From GCA-2689995 sp964529325 (lineage in GTDB: Bacteria; Fidelibacterota; Marinisomatia; SCGC-AAA003-L08; GCA-2689995), in NCBI GenBank assembly GCA_964529325.1, contig CAZGWH010000004.1, forward strand, positions 6,894-70,893: a DNA stretch of 64,000 nt, read 5' to 3'. The notes beneath the pieces are model-generated. The model worked only from the letters and a program-made list of their open reading frames with translations. It was not told where the DNA came from and did no database searches. How positions within the stretch are numbered: position 1 is the stretch's first letter; every line of letters begins with the position of its first letter. Positions 24,645 to 35,066 of the stretch are shown piece by piece. Both the position numbers and the translations under genes were made by a program.

Positions 24645-27600
24645 ATGATTAAAAATTTAATAAATTTATCAATTTTTGCAATATTAATTAATGCATCAAT
24701 TTTTGCATCTGTTGAAATATCATTGGTAAACTTTAATGGAGATATGACACCTGGTAGCAGTGGTACTGCAGACATATATTATAATTCGGATGAAGATATT
24801 GGTGGGATTCAGTTTGATATTTTAGGTGCAAGTTTTTCAAATGGTAGTGGCGGTGCAGTAACAGATGCGGGATATATCATTTCAACTTCCGCTTCTACTT
24901 TGTTGGCTTTCTCATTTTCAGGGGCAACTATTTCAGCAGGTTCAGGCGTTTTAGTAAGTATAGAATTTGATAATATTAGTGATGAAGTTTGTATAATTGA
25001 ACCTGTAATTGCAACACCTGGAGGTTCTACAATTAATACAGTTTTAGTTGATAATTGTTATTCTGAATCTAATTCAATAATCGGTTGTATGGATGTAAAT
25101 GCATGTAATTATGATGCTGAAGCAACAGAATCAGGTGATTGTACTTATTCTGAAAGTGGATTTGATTGTGATGGGAATTGTGTAATTGGCGAAGATTGTG
25201 AAGGTGTTTGTGGTGGTTCTGCCGAATTGGATGAATGTGCAATTTGCAGTGGTGATAATTCTTCATGTGCTGATTGTTCTGGAATTCCAAATGGAAATGC
25301 TGAAATTGATATGTGTGGTATTTGTGATGATAATTCAGCTAATAATTGTATTCAAGATTGTTCAGGTGAATGGGGTGGCTCTTTAGTATTAGATGATTGC
25401 GGTATTTGTAATGGAAATAATGAGTGTTTAAATGAAAATCATTATAATGTAACTATTGGTAATACAGGTGTAAGCCAATTAATTATACTCGAAAATACGA
25501 TTACAGAATTAGTAATTGGGGATGAAATTGGAGTATTTGATTTAAATGGAATTTTAAATGATGGCGATTGTGAGACAGTTCAAGGTGAATTATTAGTAGC
25601 TTCGGGTATTTGGTCTGGTGAACAATTGGAGATAACTGCAATTGGGCATATTGATGTTTGTGATTTTGGTGGGGTACAAAGACCAGGGTTTGTTTCTGGG
25701 AATTCAATTGAGATACGGGTTTGGCGTGATGGTGAAGAAATAATACCTAATATTGAATATTCTTTTGGTGATGGTGAGTTTGGTGAATTATTACCTGATG
25801 TAATTTCTGAAATTTCTCTTTGTAATGGGTTAGTAGATGAATGTGGTGTGTGTAATGGTGATAATTCAACTTGTGCTGATTGTGCTGGAATACCTTTTGG
25901 AAATACAGAATTAGATTGTGCTGGAATTTGTAATGGTTCTACAATTTTAGATATTTGTAATGTATGTGGTGGAGACGACTCTTCTTGTTCTGGTTGTATG
26001 GATGCTGGTGCAGATAACTATGATGTAGAAGCAATTTTTGATGATGGTACTTGTGTATTTCCTGTGATTGATATTGAAGAACCTGAAGAATTAACATCTT
26101 ATGATAGTTCCGTAGATATTGATATTCCTGAAGTTATATTAACAGATGTATCCGTAGATATTGATATTCCGGCCGGAGCTTTAGATGTTCCCGAAGGTAC
26201 AGAAGTAATATTAGAAGCATCAGAAGTTTCTGAAAATGAGTTACAAGATATAATTGATAATTCATCTTCTTCAGATGCTGGTGTTGAAGTTTTTGAAGGA
26301 ATTTCATTTGAAGCGTTGGATGAAAATGGAGACCCTATTGAATTGGCAGAGGGTGCAACTTTAGATGTGACATTATCATTTACACCTGATAGAAATGAAT
26401 ATGATTTAGGGTATATAACTGAAGATGGTGAAATTGTAGCACTTAGTGCTAATTGTATTGATAATGGTGATGGAACTTGGACATGTGCAGGTGATGGTCC
26501 TGGATTTGGTTCATATATTGTTTATTCATTTGATCCTGTAGCAACAATTTCAGGTTGTACATTGATGAATGCCTGTAACTTTAATGTAGATGCAACTATA
26601 AATGATGGATCTTGTGAATGGCCAACAGGGGTTTATGATTGTGATGGTACTTGTATGAATGATTCTGATAGTGATTTAATTTGTGATGAAAATGAAATTA
26701 TGGGATGTAATGATATTGGTGCAACTGATTATAATCCTAATGCAACAGAAGATGATGGGTCTTGTAGTTATTTAAATGGATATAGCCCATATTATGGACC
26801 ACGAACAGAATGGGTTGTAACGGTATCAACTCAACAAGGTTTTGTTGTAATTGATGATTTAACTTTAAATGGAAGTATAATTGATTCAGGAATAGAAAAT
26901 GGTACTTCAACCGGGGGTTGTCCCAATGGGGATTGTGATATCCTTTCTGCAATGTATAATGGTGTTTCCGTGGGATGGAGTTATTGTACTGTAATTGGTG
27001 GACAAATTACTGTTGCTGTGAATTTTAAAGATTCTAATACACCAGGCATTGAAAATTACCCTCAATATGTGGGTGGTGTTTTTCATCCAAATGTGACATT
27101 TAATTTTTATGATTCAAGTGATGAAATTGTTTATTATAATGTAATGACTGCTAGCCCTGTTATTCAAGGATTAGAAAATATTGGTTCAATAGATATTACA
27201 GGAGATGGTCCATATCAAAGTTGTGATGGGTTTCAGTTAGGTGAGAATAATTGTTTTGCTCAAGAGCCTGGCTGTCCATTATCTTATGATTCAGAATTCA
27301 ACCCTAACGCTGGAATATCGGATTGTAATAATTGTAGTACTTTTTATTCTTTTTGTGGGTGTACTGACCCAACAACACCAAATTATAACCCCGATGCATT
27401 AGTAAATGATGGTACTTGTCAGTATGGGTTTTCATTTACTCATAATTTAAACTTTGGTAATAACCTTATTAGCTTCCCAGGAACTTTAGAAGATAATAGC
27501 TCACAATTATTATTAGAAGGATTAATGAATAATGGTCCTGAAGTTGTATTTTTATTAGGTCAAGGTGTAGGTCTATTTAATACAGTTGACGGTTGGTCGG

Positions 27601-28640
27601 GAAATTTAAATTATGTGAATGAATTTTCAGGCTATTGGATAAATGCAGAAGATATTGGGTTTGAAGTTGAAAGTCCATATCCATGGGAAATTGAATTTAG
27701 TTCAGCACTTGAAACCTGTACCGATTATTCAATTAGCTTTGGTAATAATTTAATGTCATATCGTTGGGGGACTGGAAATTCATCTACAATGGATGCACTT
27801 GGTGGTGTAGATTTTGCAACTGAAAACTTTAACTTTATCCTCGGTCAAGGAGTTGGCCTATTTAATACAAATGATGGATGGTCAGGAAATTTAAATAATT
27901 TAATTGAAGGTAAAGGGTATTGGTTAAATATTGAGAATAGTTTAATAGATTTTAAATGGGGATTTGATAATTGTGCATCTGCACCAATAGGGCAAAATAC
28001 GGTACCTCAACTGAACAAGCAGATGGTTGATGAATTCAATTTCATTCAGTCAACCGAACAAGCATTTTATTTAATTAAAGATTTAAAAGTTGATGGAAAT
28101 CACCCCGAAATTAATGATATAGTATTAGCTTATAACAGAGATGTATTAGTTGGTTCTGCTTATTGGGATGGTAAACATACGGCGGTGCCAGTGATGGGAA
28201 AAGATTTTTCAAATAATACAAATGGGTTTTGTGAAGAAGGTGATAAGGTAAGCTTTAAATTATATTCTTTCGAAACTGGTAAAATAGTGAATTTAAATGG
28301 TGAAATACCAGGATGGGGAAGTTTGTTAGTAGCTGGAATTGAAAGATTAAACGGTGAAATAAATATGAATGATCCAATGTCATTTAATTTAGGACATGCA
28401 TATCCAAATCCATTTAATCCTTCAACTGTATTTAGTTATGAAATACCCAATGAGGGAAAAGTACACATTTCAGTTCATGATGTAAATGGTAGAATGGTTG
28501 ATATTTTAACTGACGGAATTTTAAAGTCTGGCAGTCATTCAATTGAATGGAATGGGAATAGTCAACCTACGGGTTTATATTTTATTAAAGTAGAATATAA
28601 TCAAGAAATTAAAACAGAAAAAATTATGTTGGTTAAATAA
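24645..28640 (+). CDS. Giant secreted T9SS cargo with cohesin-like domain and cysteine-rich repeats
   Basis: The 1331-aa protein starts at ATG 24645 with AGGGA five bases ahead; a TTG 21 bases upstream is less likely. Layout: signal peptide (1-21); cohesin-like domain (about 22-140); repeats of the GC-x-D-x3-A-x-NY/D...DG-x-C type mixed with DECGVCNGDNS-type knots (about 146-478); an acidic beta domain with SVDIDIPAGALDVPEGTEV (about 480-630); more GC repeats; a module shared with the next gene (about 720-865); two tandem copies of a GQGVGLFNT...GYW unit (about 930-1105). The T9SS tail starts at AYPNPFNPST (about 1253). The protein would be exported by T9SS and held at the surface. Ligand unknown. 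Confidence 0.78.
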   Translation: MIKNLINLSIFAILINASIFASVEISLVNFNGDMTPGSSGTADIYYNSDEDIGGIQFDILGASFSNGSGGAVTDAGYIISTSASTLLAFSFSGATISAGSGVLVSIEFDNISDEVCIIEPVIATPGGSTINTVLVDNCYSESNSIIGCMDVNACNYDAEATESGDCTYSESGFDCDGNCVIGEDCEGVCGGSAELDECAICSGDNSSCADCSGIPNGNAEIDMCGICDDNSANNCIQDCSGEWGGSLVLDDCGICNGNNECLNENHYNVTIGNTGVSQLIILENTITELVIGDEIGVFDLNGILNDGDCETVQGELLVASGIWSGEQLEITAIGHIDVCDFGGVQRPGFVSGNSIEIRVWRDGEEIIPNIEYSFGDGEFGELLPDVISEISLCNGLVDECGVCNGDNSTCADCAGIPFGNTELDCAGICNGSTILDICNVCGGDDSSCSGCMDAGADNYDVEAIFDDGTCVFPVIDIEEPEELTSYDSSVDIDIPEVILTDVSVDIDIPAGALDVPEGTEVILEASEVSENELQDIIDNSSSSDAGVEVFEGISFEALDENGDPIELAEGATLDVTLSFTPDRNEYDLGYITEDGEIVALSANCIDNGDGTWTCAGDGPGFGSYIVYSFDPVATISGCTLMNACNFNVDATINDGSCEWPTGVYDCDGTCMNDSDSDLICDENEIMGCNDIGATDYNPNATEDDGSCSYLNGYSPYYGPRTEWVVTVSTQQGFVVIDDLTLNGSIIDSGIENGTSTGGCPNGDCDILSAMYNGVSVGWSYCTVIGGQITVAVNFKDSNTPGIENYPQYVGGVFHPNVTFNFYDSSDEIVYYNVMTASPVIQGLENIGSIDITGDGPYQSCDGFQLGENNCFAQEPGCPLSYDSEFNPNAGISDCNNCSTFYSFCGCTDPTTPNYNPDALVNDGTCQYGFSFTHNLNFGNNLISFPGTLEDNSSQLLLEGLMNNGPEVVFLLGQGVGLFNTVDGWSGNLNYVNEFSGYWINAEDIGFEVESPYPWEIEFSSALETCTDYSISFGNNLMSYRWGTGNSSTMDALGGVDFATENFNFILGQGVGLFNTNDGWSGNLNNLIEGKGYWLNIENSLIDFKWGFDNCASAPIGQNTVPQLNKQMVDEFNFIQSTEQAFYLIKDLKVDGNHPEINDIVLAYNRDVLVGSAYWDGKHTAVPVMGKDFSNNTNGFCEEGDKVSFKLYSFETGKIVNLNGEIPGWGSLLVAGIERLNGEINMNDPMSFNLGHAYPNPFNPSTVFSYEIPNEGKVHISVHDVNGRMVDILTDGILKSGSHSIEWNGNSQPTGLYFIKVEYNQEIKTEKIMLVK

Positions 28641-28643
28641 ACA

Positions 28644-31600
28644 TTGAAAAAAATAATATTTATTAGTTTAGTAATAACACAATTATTCGGTGGTGGCTAT
28701 TATCCAGGCTATGGTCCTGGACAGTTATGGAATCCATCTGTATCAACGGCCCAAGGTTGGGTGATTTTTGATGCAATAAATTTTAACGGTGAAGCTGTAG
28801 ATTCTGGCCAAGAAGGTGGTGGTACAGGTGTTTGTAATACAGATGATTGTGATATTTTATCTTTAATGTATAATGGTATTTGTGTCGGTTGGTCATATAT
28901 GCCAATTACAAACGAGCAGATAACTGTAACAGTTGAATTGAATGATGGAACAACAGAAGCTGTAAGTAATTACCCTATGGTTGTACCTAGTGTGTTTTCT
29001 CCTACTGTATCTTTTAATTTTTATGATGCCAGTGAGGGAATTGTTTATTATAATGTAGGTGGATTTAATCCTCAACCAATGGGATTAATAGACTTTGGTG
29101 TTCTTGATATTACAGGTGATAGTGATTTTGAAAGTTCTGATGGATTCTTAATGGGCGAACCAACTATTTTTTCTTTCCCACCAGTATGTAATATGATAAA
29201 TGGACCAAATGGGCCTTATGATAATTTTAATCCATTAACAGGTGGAAGTGGTGATTCAAGTTTATGTGGTTATGCAGGTTGCATGGATGAAACAGCAGAT
29301 AATTTTGATGTAACAGCAGTAATTGATAATGGGCTTTGTGAATATTCAGGGTGTACAGATTTAAATGCTATTAATTATAACAGTATTGCAACAAATGATG
29401 ATGGGTCTTGTGGGTTTGCAGGTTGTAACGATCCGACTGCTGGAAATGTAGTTGAAAATGGACAAAACTATACAGGGCAATTATATGATTGTTCTGGAAA
29501 CGCAGGTATATTTGATTTATCATGTTGTCAATATTGGGGATGTAATGATGCAAATGCAACAAATTATTTTAGTGCTGGACAAAACTTAGATTGTTCAAAT
29601 GAACCAAATGGAAATGATGAATCCTGCTGTACTTATGCTCCGACAGATATAGTTATTAATTCAACTATCATAGAGGAAGTTTTTAATTCTGTTACATATC
29701 AAACATCTGAAATTCAATTATCATGGAATGAATCTGCAAATTGTGATGAAAGCACTGCATGGTCTTATAATATTTGTTTTGAAAATAGTGGTGAATGTAT
29801 ACAGACAACTGAATCATCAATTATATATGATATTGGGTGGAATACATTAGAAAATTATACACTTACTGCGTATGGTTGTGCATTAAATATAGATGATGAA
29901 ATTGTTGGATCTGATTATACCGGTTCTATTTCTACAAATGAAAGGCCAATTCCAACACAACCAGGAACTCCAGTTATAATTGATAGTGGAGAAGGATTTG
30001 TTGAATTACAATGGGATGAATCTTACGAGACAGATTTTTATGAGGTTACATTTTTAATTCAAAATAGAGCTGAAGGTGATTTAACTTTTACTGCATCAAA
30101 TGAAGACGGTGATATTCCAATTAATATTGAAAATAATTTGGTAACAGCGACTTTTTCTCCATTGACAGCAGGAATATCCTTTCAAGCTGAAATTTCAGCA
30201 AATAATATTAATTCAACAGGTGAAGCATTTTCATCTTCAACGAGTAATTCATCTTCCGATATTATAGTATCTTCATTCCCTGAAGCAGGAACAGATGGAT
30301 ATATGGCTGTTGATACAACGGCATACCCATATAGTGTAAATTTAAGCTGGGAATCAGCTCCCTCTTATGGATTAATTACACAAGAATGGACATACCATAT
30401 ATTAATTAATGGGTCAGAAATTGATTCTACAACAGATTTATCAATATTAATTTCAGAGTTACAGTCTAATACAGCATATCAATTTCAAATAATTGCAACA
30501 TCAGGATTTGGCCAACTTGAAGGTACACCATTTTTTGTTACAACAACAGTTCCTGGAAATGGACCAGATTGGGGATTTCAAGTTTTAGTAAACCATTTAG
30601 GTTTTGGTTATATTCCGGTAAGTGATGAAAATAATTTCTTTGGGTTTTCAGAAGAAGCTTCAAATCATTATGATAATGCATTAGATATTGTTGAGCCTCC
30701 AACAGCATCAGCAATAGATTATGTTAAATTTTATTTCGTAAGGGAAGATTGGGAAGAAGAAGAAATTGGTTGGGGGAGCCAATATACCCAAGAAATAAGA
30801 AGTAGACATGATGATTTATATGCTTTCAACAATTCAACTGAAGAAGATTTAGCCATTTTTGAGGGAGCACTTATTTCAAATATGCCTGGTTTTGTTACAT
30901 TAAATTTTGATTTATTAAATTTTTTAGGAAATGCACCTACTAATAGTAATGATGAAAATTTCTGCCCAGTTTATATGAAATTAACTGCATTTGATGAAGT
31001 AAATTATTATAAAATTAATGATAATACAGAAATTAATATTCAAATTAATGGATTAACAGAATATCGAATGCAATTTATTGTAGGAAATATAGTTCCTGAA
31101 GTTATTCCTAATTTTAATGGAATAGCAGAAAACACACATATTGATCCTCTAGTTTTAAGGCCAAATATAGACTTATCTTGGGGGCAATCTAGTAATTGTG
31201 AAATTTTTGATAATACAGAAATATGCAATTCCTTTTCATCTCGATATCCAACAACTGGTTTTATTTTAGAATTTAATGATGGGTCAGATGATGTATCTTT
31301 TGATAATTCAATATATTCATATAATCATTCTGGTATTGGTAATTTATCTTATGGAACGAACTATGGAATTACTTTAAGCGGTGTAAATAATTCGGGTAAA
31401 GGAGTTTCTCAAACTTTAGACATTGAAACAATATCTAATTTACAGCCTATTGCAAATGCAGGTAGTAATATAGATGAATTATGTGTAGAAAATAGTGCAT
31501 GGAGTGAATATGGTTGTGGAAATACTTATTTAACTCCACATGATGGTTCACCAGATCCTTCAATTGTAAATGTTGCCTTACATGGGGCAGGATTTGATCC

Positions 31601-34600
31601 AGAAGGATTAGGGCTGCGATTTTATTGGAATCAAATTTCGGGTGATAGTACTGCGCAACTATCTGAACTTTATAGTATTCAATCCTTATTAGATACTGCT
31701 TACCATGAACCAACATTTCAATCTGGATTAGTTTTAAACTCTACACCTCTTGAATATCAGTTTGAATTAACTGTTTCAGATACATTTCCATCGGGTTTAG
31801 GTCAATTTAATGGGTATGATATTGATAAAGATACTGTATTGATAACTATTTTACCTGAACCAAACTTTGCACCAATTTGCTCTGTGAATGTTAATCCATT
31901 TGATAATATTAATAATAATTTTTATGATTGGGTTTCAAATAATGAGCCAGGCCCTCGCTGGGAAGTTCCTCATGATGGTGATCCCGCTACAAATTTAGCA
32001 AATATACAAATTTTAAATTTTTCATTTGATCCTGATAGTCTAGATGGTGAACCAACTGATATCTTATCATCTTTATGGAATCGTTCTATTGAAGCTGAAT
32101 TTTTTGATGATATAAATAATAGTGGTCAGTATGAATTTGGAGAACCATATATTGATGGTAGTAATGGAACAGTTCCCAATGGTTATTATGATTGGGCTGT
32201 TGCAATTAACATCGACACTTTAACCACTCGGAGTACTGCGGGCGTAGATACACTACAGTTAATTGTAACAGATCCTTATGGCTTTACAGATACTTCTAAA
32301 ATGGTTATTTCAATATTACCAGAACCAAATGAAATTCCTGTTGCAAATGCAGGAAATGATACAATTGTATTTTTAGAACCTGAATTATTATCTTATTCAT
32401 ATTATTGTGCAAATGAAAATTTGGGATGCTATCCTGAGGTGAATGATGCAGATTTGGATGATTTAACAATAAATTGGCAAAATGGAGAGTCAGAATTAAG
32501 TCCATCGTTTGAATTATCTGAAGGTGAAAATATATTAACAATTTGTGTTAATGACTCATATATGGCTGAAGGATGTGATTCAAAAAATATTACTGTTTTA
32601 GAAGAACCTTTACCAGATGTAATTGAAAATTATAATTCATTTGAAGATTTATATTATATTGAATTAACATGGGATGCGTCAGATTTAAGTCAATTAAGTG
32701 ATTCATATTCTGATTTAGTTGCAGACGAAATAATCCAAAATGAAATAATGAAATATCCAACATCTTTAAATGCAACTGAATATGAAATTTATAGAGATGA
32801 TTTATTAATTCATACTTTGACTGTAGGTGAAGGTCAGACATCATTTGTTTATGTTGATAATGGATTACAATCTTCATCATCTTTTGATTATAAAGTAATT
32901 CCACTGAATAGTCATGGACGAGCAGGTGTAGAAAGTGAAATAAAGAATTTACAAACAACTGATATTCCTACAGTGCAAATACTAACTCCAAATGGAGCAG
33001 AAATTTGGGCATCCTCATTTGAATATGATGGGAATCTTGAATTTAATTATATACCAACAATTAAGGCATTTCCTGTTATCTGGGAATTATCATCCGTTCA
33101 AAATATTGGTAAAATAAATTTATTTACATCTCATGATGCTGGAGAAACATGGATTCAAGCCGAAGATTTTTATCAAAAAGAATCTGAAAATATTTGTTCA
33201 GTCGATTCATTGAATATTGAGATTTGTGATAATACAAACATTACTAATTATTTTTCAAATTATATGTCTTGTGAGGCATCTGGTCATCATTGGAATTATT
33301 CGGAATCTACTTGTTTTGCTAAAATAATTACTTCAAATTCATTTACACCATTTATATCAGAATTAGACAGTTTTATTCAAGAATATACAGGGGACAACTC
33401 TGCTTTAAGTGCTCCAGCTTATAATGGTGAAGAAACAAATCTAGACACAACCTACATCAAGGGTGAAGGAATAGAAATAAATCATAATACGCTTGTGAAA
33501 ATAATTGTTTATGATCGTGGAGATTATTTTGATATTAATGATTCAATTCCACCTTTTGATTGGAATACATCTATAAATTCAATTGAAGACGAGAGCGATG
33601 AGTTATTTACTATTTCCTCAAATAATGTTACTCGTATTTTTGATATCGGTTGGCATATTTTCGGTCCTCCTGTTCAACCATATATGCCTCGAATGATTGA
33701 TGCATTTCAGGAGCCACATGGATTTGGTGAATGGGGGTATGAATGGATTGGATTTACACAATCTGGGTCATTTAATAATTTATTTATGCAAATGGGTAAT
33801 GCGTATTATTTAAATAATACAGCTCAAGGAAATTTAACAATTTATGGTGATCCAATTACAAATGCTGAATTTATAGATTATGATACATTAAGTGTAATTC
33901 AGGGAGAATTCTCAAAAGCAGATATTATTTTGGATAAAGGATGGAATCTAATTTCAAATACTTTAGTTAGACCAATTGATAAGACGAACTTTGAAATTAT
34001 TAGATTAGAGGATAACGCTTCCTACTCTTATGATGAAGCTGTATCCTTTGGATTTGTTCAACCGACTTTACATGGATTTGATGAAAGTGGATATTTTTCT
34101 ACAAATTCTATTCATCCATTTGAAGGATATTTTTGGCATGCAGCTCGAGGTGATTTATTATTGAAAATTAGACCACATAGCTTTGATCAATTAGGAAAAG
34201 AAACCGAAAGTGATTTATGGTCTATGAATGTAAAAATTTCCTCAATTGGTGAAGATAAATTTTCAGATGAAATACGAATTGGTATGAGCGAATTTGCGTC
34301 AGATGGATTTAGATATGGTGAAGACGAAGTTGATTTACCAACGCCTGTTTCTGATTTCCCCTTTGATATGTTTATAGAAAAAGAGTGGATTGGTGATGAG
34401 GATATAAATGGAAATTTTGCAGATTCAAAGAAATATTATTCAGATATTAGAGAACAGATTAATGCTAATCAAAGTCAAATTTGGAATATTTCTTTAAAGA
34501 ATAAAAATAATAATTCTCCAATGAATTTATCTTGGGATTTTAATGAATTAAATCTTGAAATGGATATCTCATTAATTTTAAATGGTGAAGTAATTGATAT

Positions 34601-34964
34601 GCGGTCAATAAATGAAATTGAAATTGATTCTGGTTTTGAAATTGAAAGATTCTATATTTTATTAGGTAAAGACCCGCTAGCATCAGAAATTGGTTTACCA
34701 GTAGATTTCCATTTAAATCAAGCTTTCCCAAATCCATTTAATCCTATAACTCAATTTAAATTAGCATTGAATGAAAATGGGCAAACTGCAATTTATATTT
34801 ATAATCTTATAGGGCAAGTTGTTGATGTGGTTCATGATGGTTTCATAGATGCGGGTTATCATCAATTCATTTGGGATGCGAATAATTTTTCATCAGGAAT
34901 ATATTTACTTAAAGTGGAACAAGGACAAAACTCTGCAACACAAAAACTAATTTTAATTAAGTAG
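28644..34964 (+). CDS. Giant secreted T9SS cargo, Fn3/PKD-like multidomain protein
   Basis: The 2106-aa protein starts with TTG three bases after the previous stop and has a signal peptide (MKKIIFISLVITQLFGGG). Layout: module shared with the upstream protein (about 25-190, including CDILSLMYNG and VGWSYMP); cysteine-rich GC-x-D repeats (about 212-330); Fn3-like domains (about 330-640 and 1330-1440). PKD-like domains introduced by PHDGSPDPS and PHDGDPATN sit at about 960-1260. A T9SS tail begins at AFPNPFNPIT (about 2028). It is probably cotranslated with its neighbour. Likely an adhesin or scaffold at the cell surface; no enzyme motif seen. Confidence 0.78.
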   Translation: MKKIIFISLVITQLFGGGYYPGYGPGQLWNPSVSTAQGWVIFDAINFNGEAVDSGQEGGGTGVCNTDDCDILSLMYNGICVGWSYMPITNEQITVTVELNDGTTEAVSNYPMVVPSVFSPTVSFNFYDASEGIVYYNVGGFNPQPMGLIDFGVLDITGDSDFESSDGFLMGEPTIFSFPPVCNMINGPNGPYDNFNPLTGGSGDSSLCGYAGCMDETADNFDVTAVIDNGLCEYSGCTDLNAINYNSIATNDDGSCGFAGCNDPTAGNVVENGQNYTGQLYDCSGNAGIFDLSCCQYWGCNDANATNYFSAGQNLDCSNEPNGNDESCCTYAPTDIVINSTIIEEVFNSVTYQTSEIQLSWNESANCDESTAWSYNICFENSGECIQTTESSIIYDIGWNTLENYTLTAYGCALNIDDEIVGSDYTGSISTNERPIPTQPGTPVIIDSGEGFVELQWDESYETDFYEVTFLIQNRAEGDLTFTASNEDGDIPINIENNLVTATFSPLTAGISFQAEISANNINSTGEAFSSSTSNSSSDIIVSSFPEAGTDGYMAVDTTAYPYSVNLSWESAPSYGLITQEWTYHILINGSEIDSTTDLSILISELQSNTAYQFQIIATSGFGQLEGTPFFVTTTVPGNGPDWGFQVLVNHLGFGYIPVSDENNFFGFSEEASNHYDNALDIVEPPTASAIDYVKFYFVREDWEEEEIGWGSQYTQEIRSRHDDLYAFNNSTEEDLAIFEGALISNMPGFVTLNFDLLNFLGNAPTNSNDENFCPVYMKLTAFDEVNYYKINDNTEINIQINGLTEYRMQFIVGNIVPEVIPNFNGIAENTHIDPLVLRPNIDLSWGQSSNCEIFDNTEICNSFSSRYPTTGFILEFNDGSDDVSFDNSIYSYNHSGIGNLSYGTNYGITLSGVNNSGKGVSQTLDIETISNLQPIANAGSNIDELCVENSAWSEYGCGNTYLTPHDGSPDPSIVNVALHGAGFDPEGLGLRFYWNQISGDSTAQLSELYSIQSLLDTAYHEPTFQSGLVLNSTPLEYQFELTVSDTFPSGLGQFNGYDIDKDTVLITILPEPNFAPICSVNVNPFDNINNNFYDWVSNNEPGPRWEVPHDGDPATNLANIQILNFSFDPDSLDGEPTDILSSLWNRSIEAEFFDDINNSGQYEFGEPYIDGSNGTVPNGYYDWAVAINIDTLTTRSTAGVDTLQLIVTDPYGFTDTSKMVISILPEPNEIPVANAGNDTIVFLEPELLSYSYYCANENLGCYPEVNDADLDDLTINWQNGESELSPSFELSEGENILTICVNDSYMAEGCDSKNITVLEEPLPDVIENYNSFEDLYYIELTWDASDLSQLSDSYSDLVADEIIQNEIMKYPTSLNATEYEIYRDDLLIHTLTVGEGQTSFVYVDNGLQSSSSFDYKVIPLNSHGRAGVESEIKNLQTTDIPTVQILTPNGAEIWASSFEYDGNLEFNYIPTIKAFPVIWELSSVQNIGKINLFTSHDAGETWIQAEDFYQKESENICSVDSLNIEICDNTNITNYFSNYMSCEASGHHWNYSESTCFAKIITSNSFTPFISELDSFIQEYTGDNSALSAPAYNGEETNLDTTYIKGEGIEINHNTLVKIIVYDRGDYFDINDSIPPFDWNTSINSIEDESDELFTISSNNVTRIFDIGWHIFGPPVQPYMPRMIDAFQEPHGFGEWGYEWIGFTQSGSFNNLFMQMGNAYYLNNTAQGNLTIYGDPITNAEFIDYDTLSVIQGEFSKADIILDKGWNLISNTLVRPIDKTNFEIIRLEDNASYSYDEAVSFGFVQPTLHGFDESGYFSTNSIHPFEGYFWHAARGDLLLKIRPHSFDQLGKETESDLWSMNVKISSIGEDKFSDEIRIGMSEFASDGFRYGEDEVDLPTPVSDFPFDMFIEKEWIGDEDINGNFADSKKYYSDIREQINANQSQIWNISLKNKNNNSPMNLSWDFNELNLEMDISLILNGEVIDMRSINEIEIDSGFEIERFYILLGKDPLASEIGLPVDFHLNQAFPNPFNPITQFKLALNENGQTAIYIYNLIGQVVDVVHDGFIDAGYHQFIWDANNFSSGIYLLKVEQGQNSATQKLILIK

Positions 34965-35066
34965 GTTGTGATGAATCTCAATATAAAAAATATAAATAAA
35001 TTACAAATTACACAAAATGCTTTTAATCATTTTAATCCGAATAGGAAATTGAACAAATTGAATTTT

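Noticed and set aside
25069..25290. His/Gln/Leu-rich antisense frames inside the giant secreted genes
   Set aside because: Several similar frames arise from the complement of Asp/Asn/Gly-rich coding sequence; none has a ribosome site or recognisable domain.
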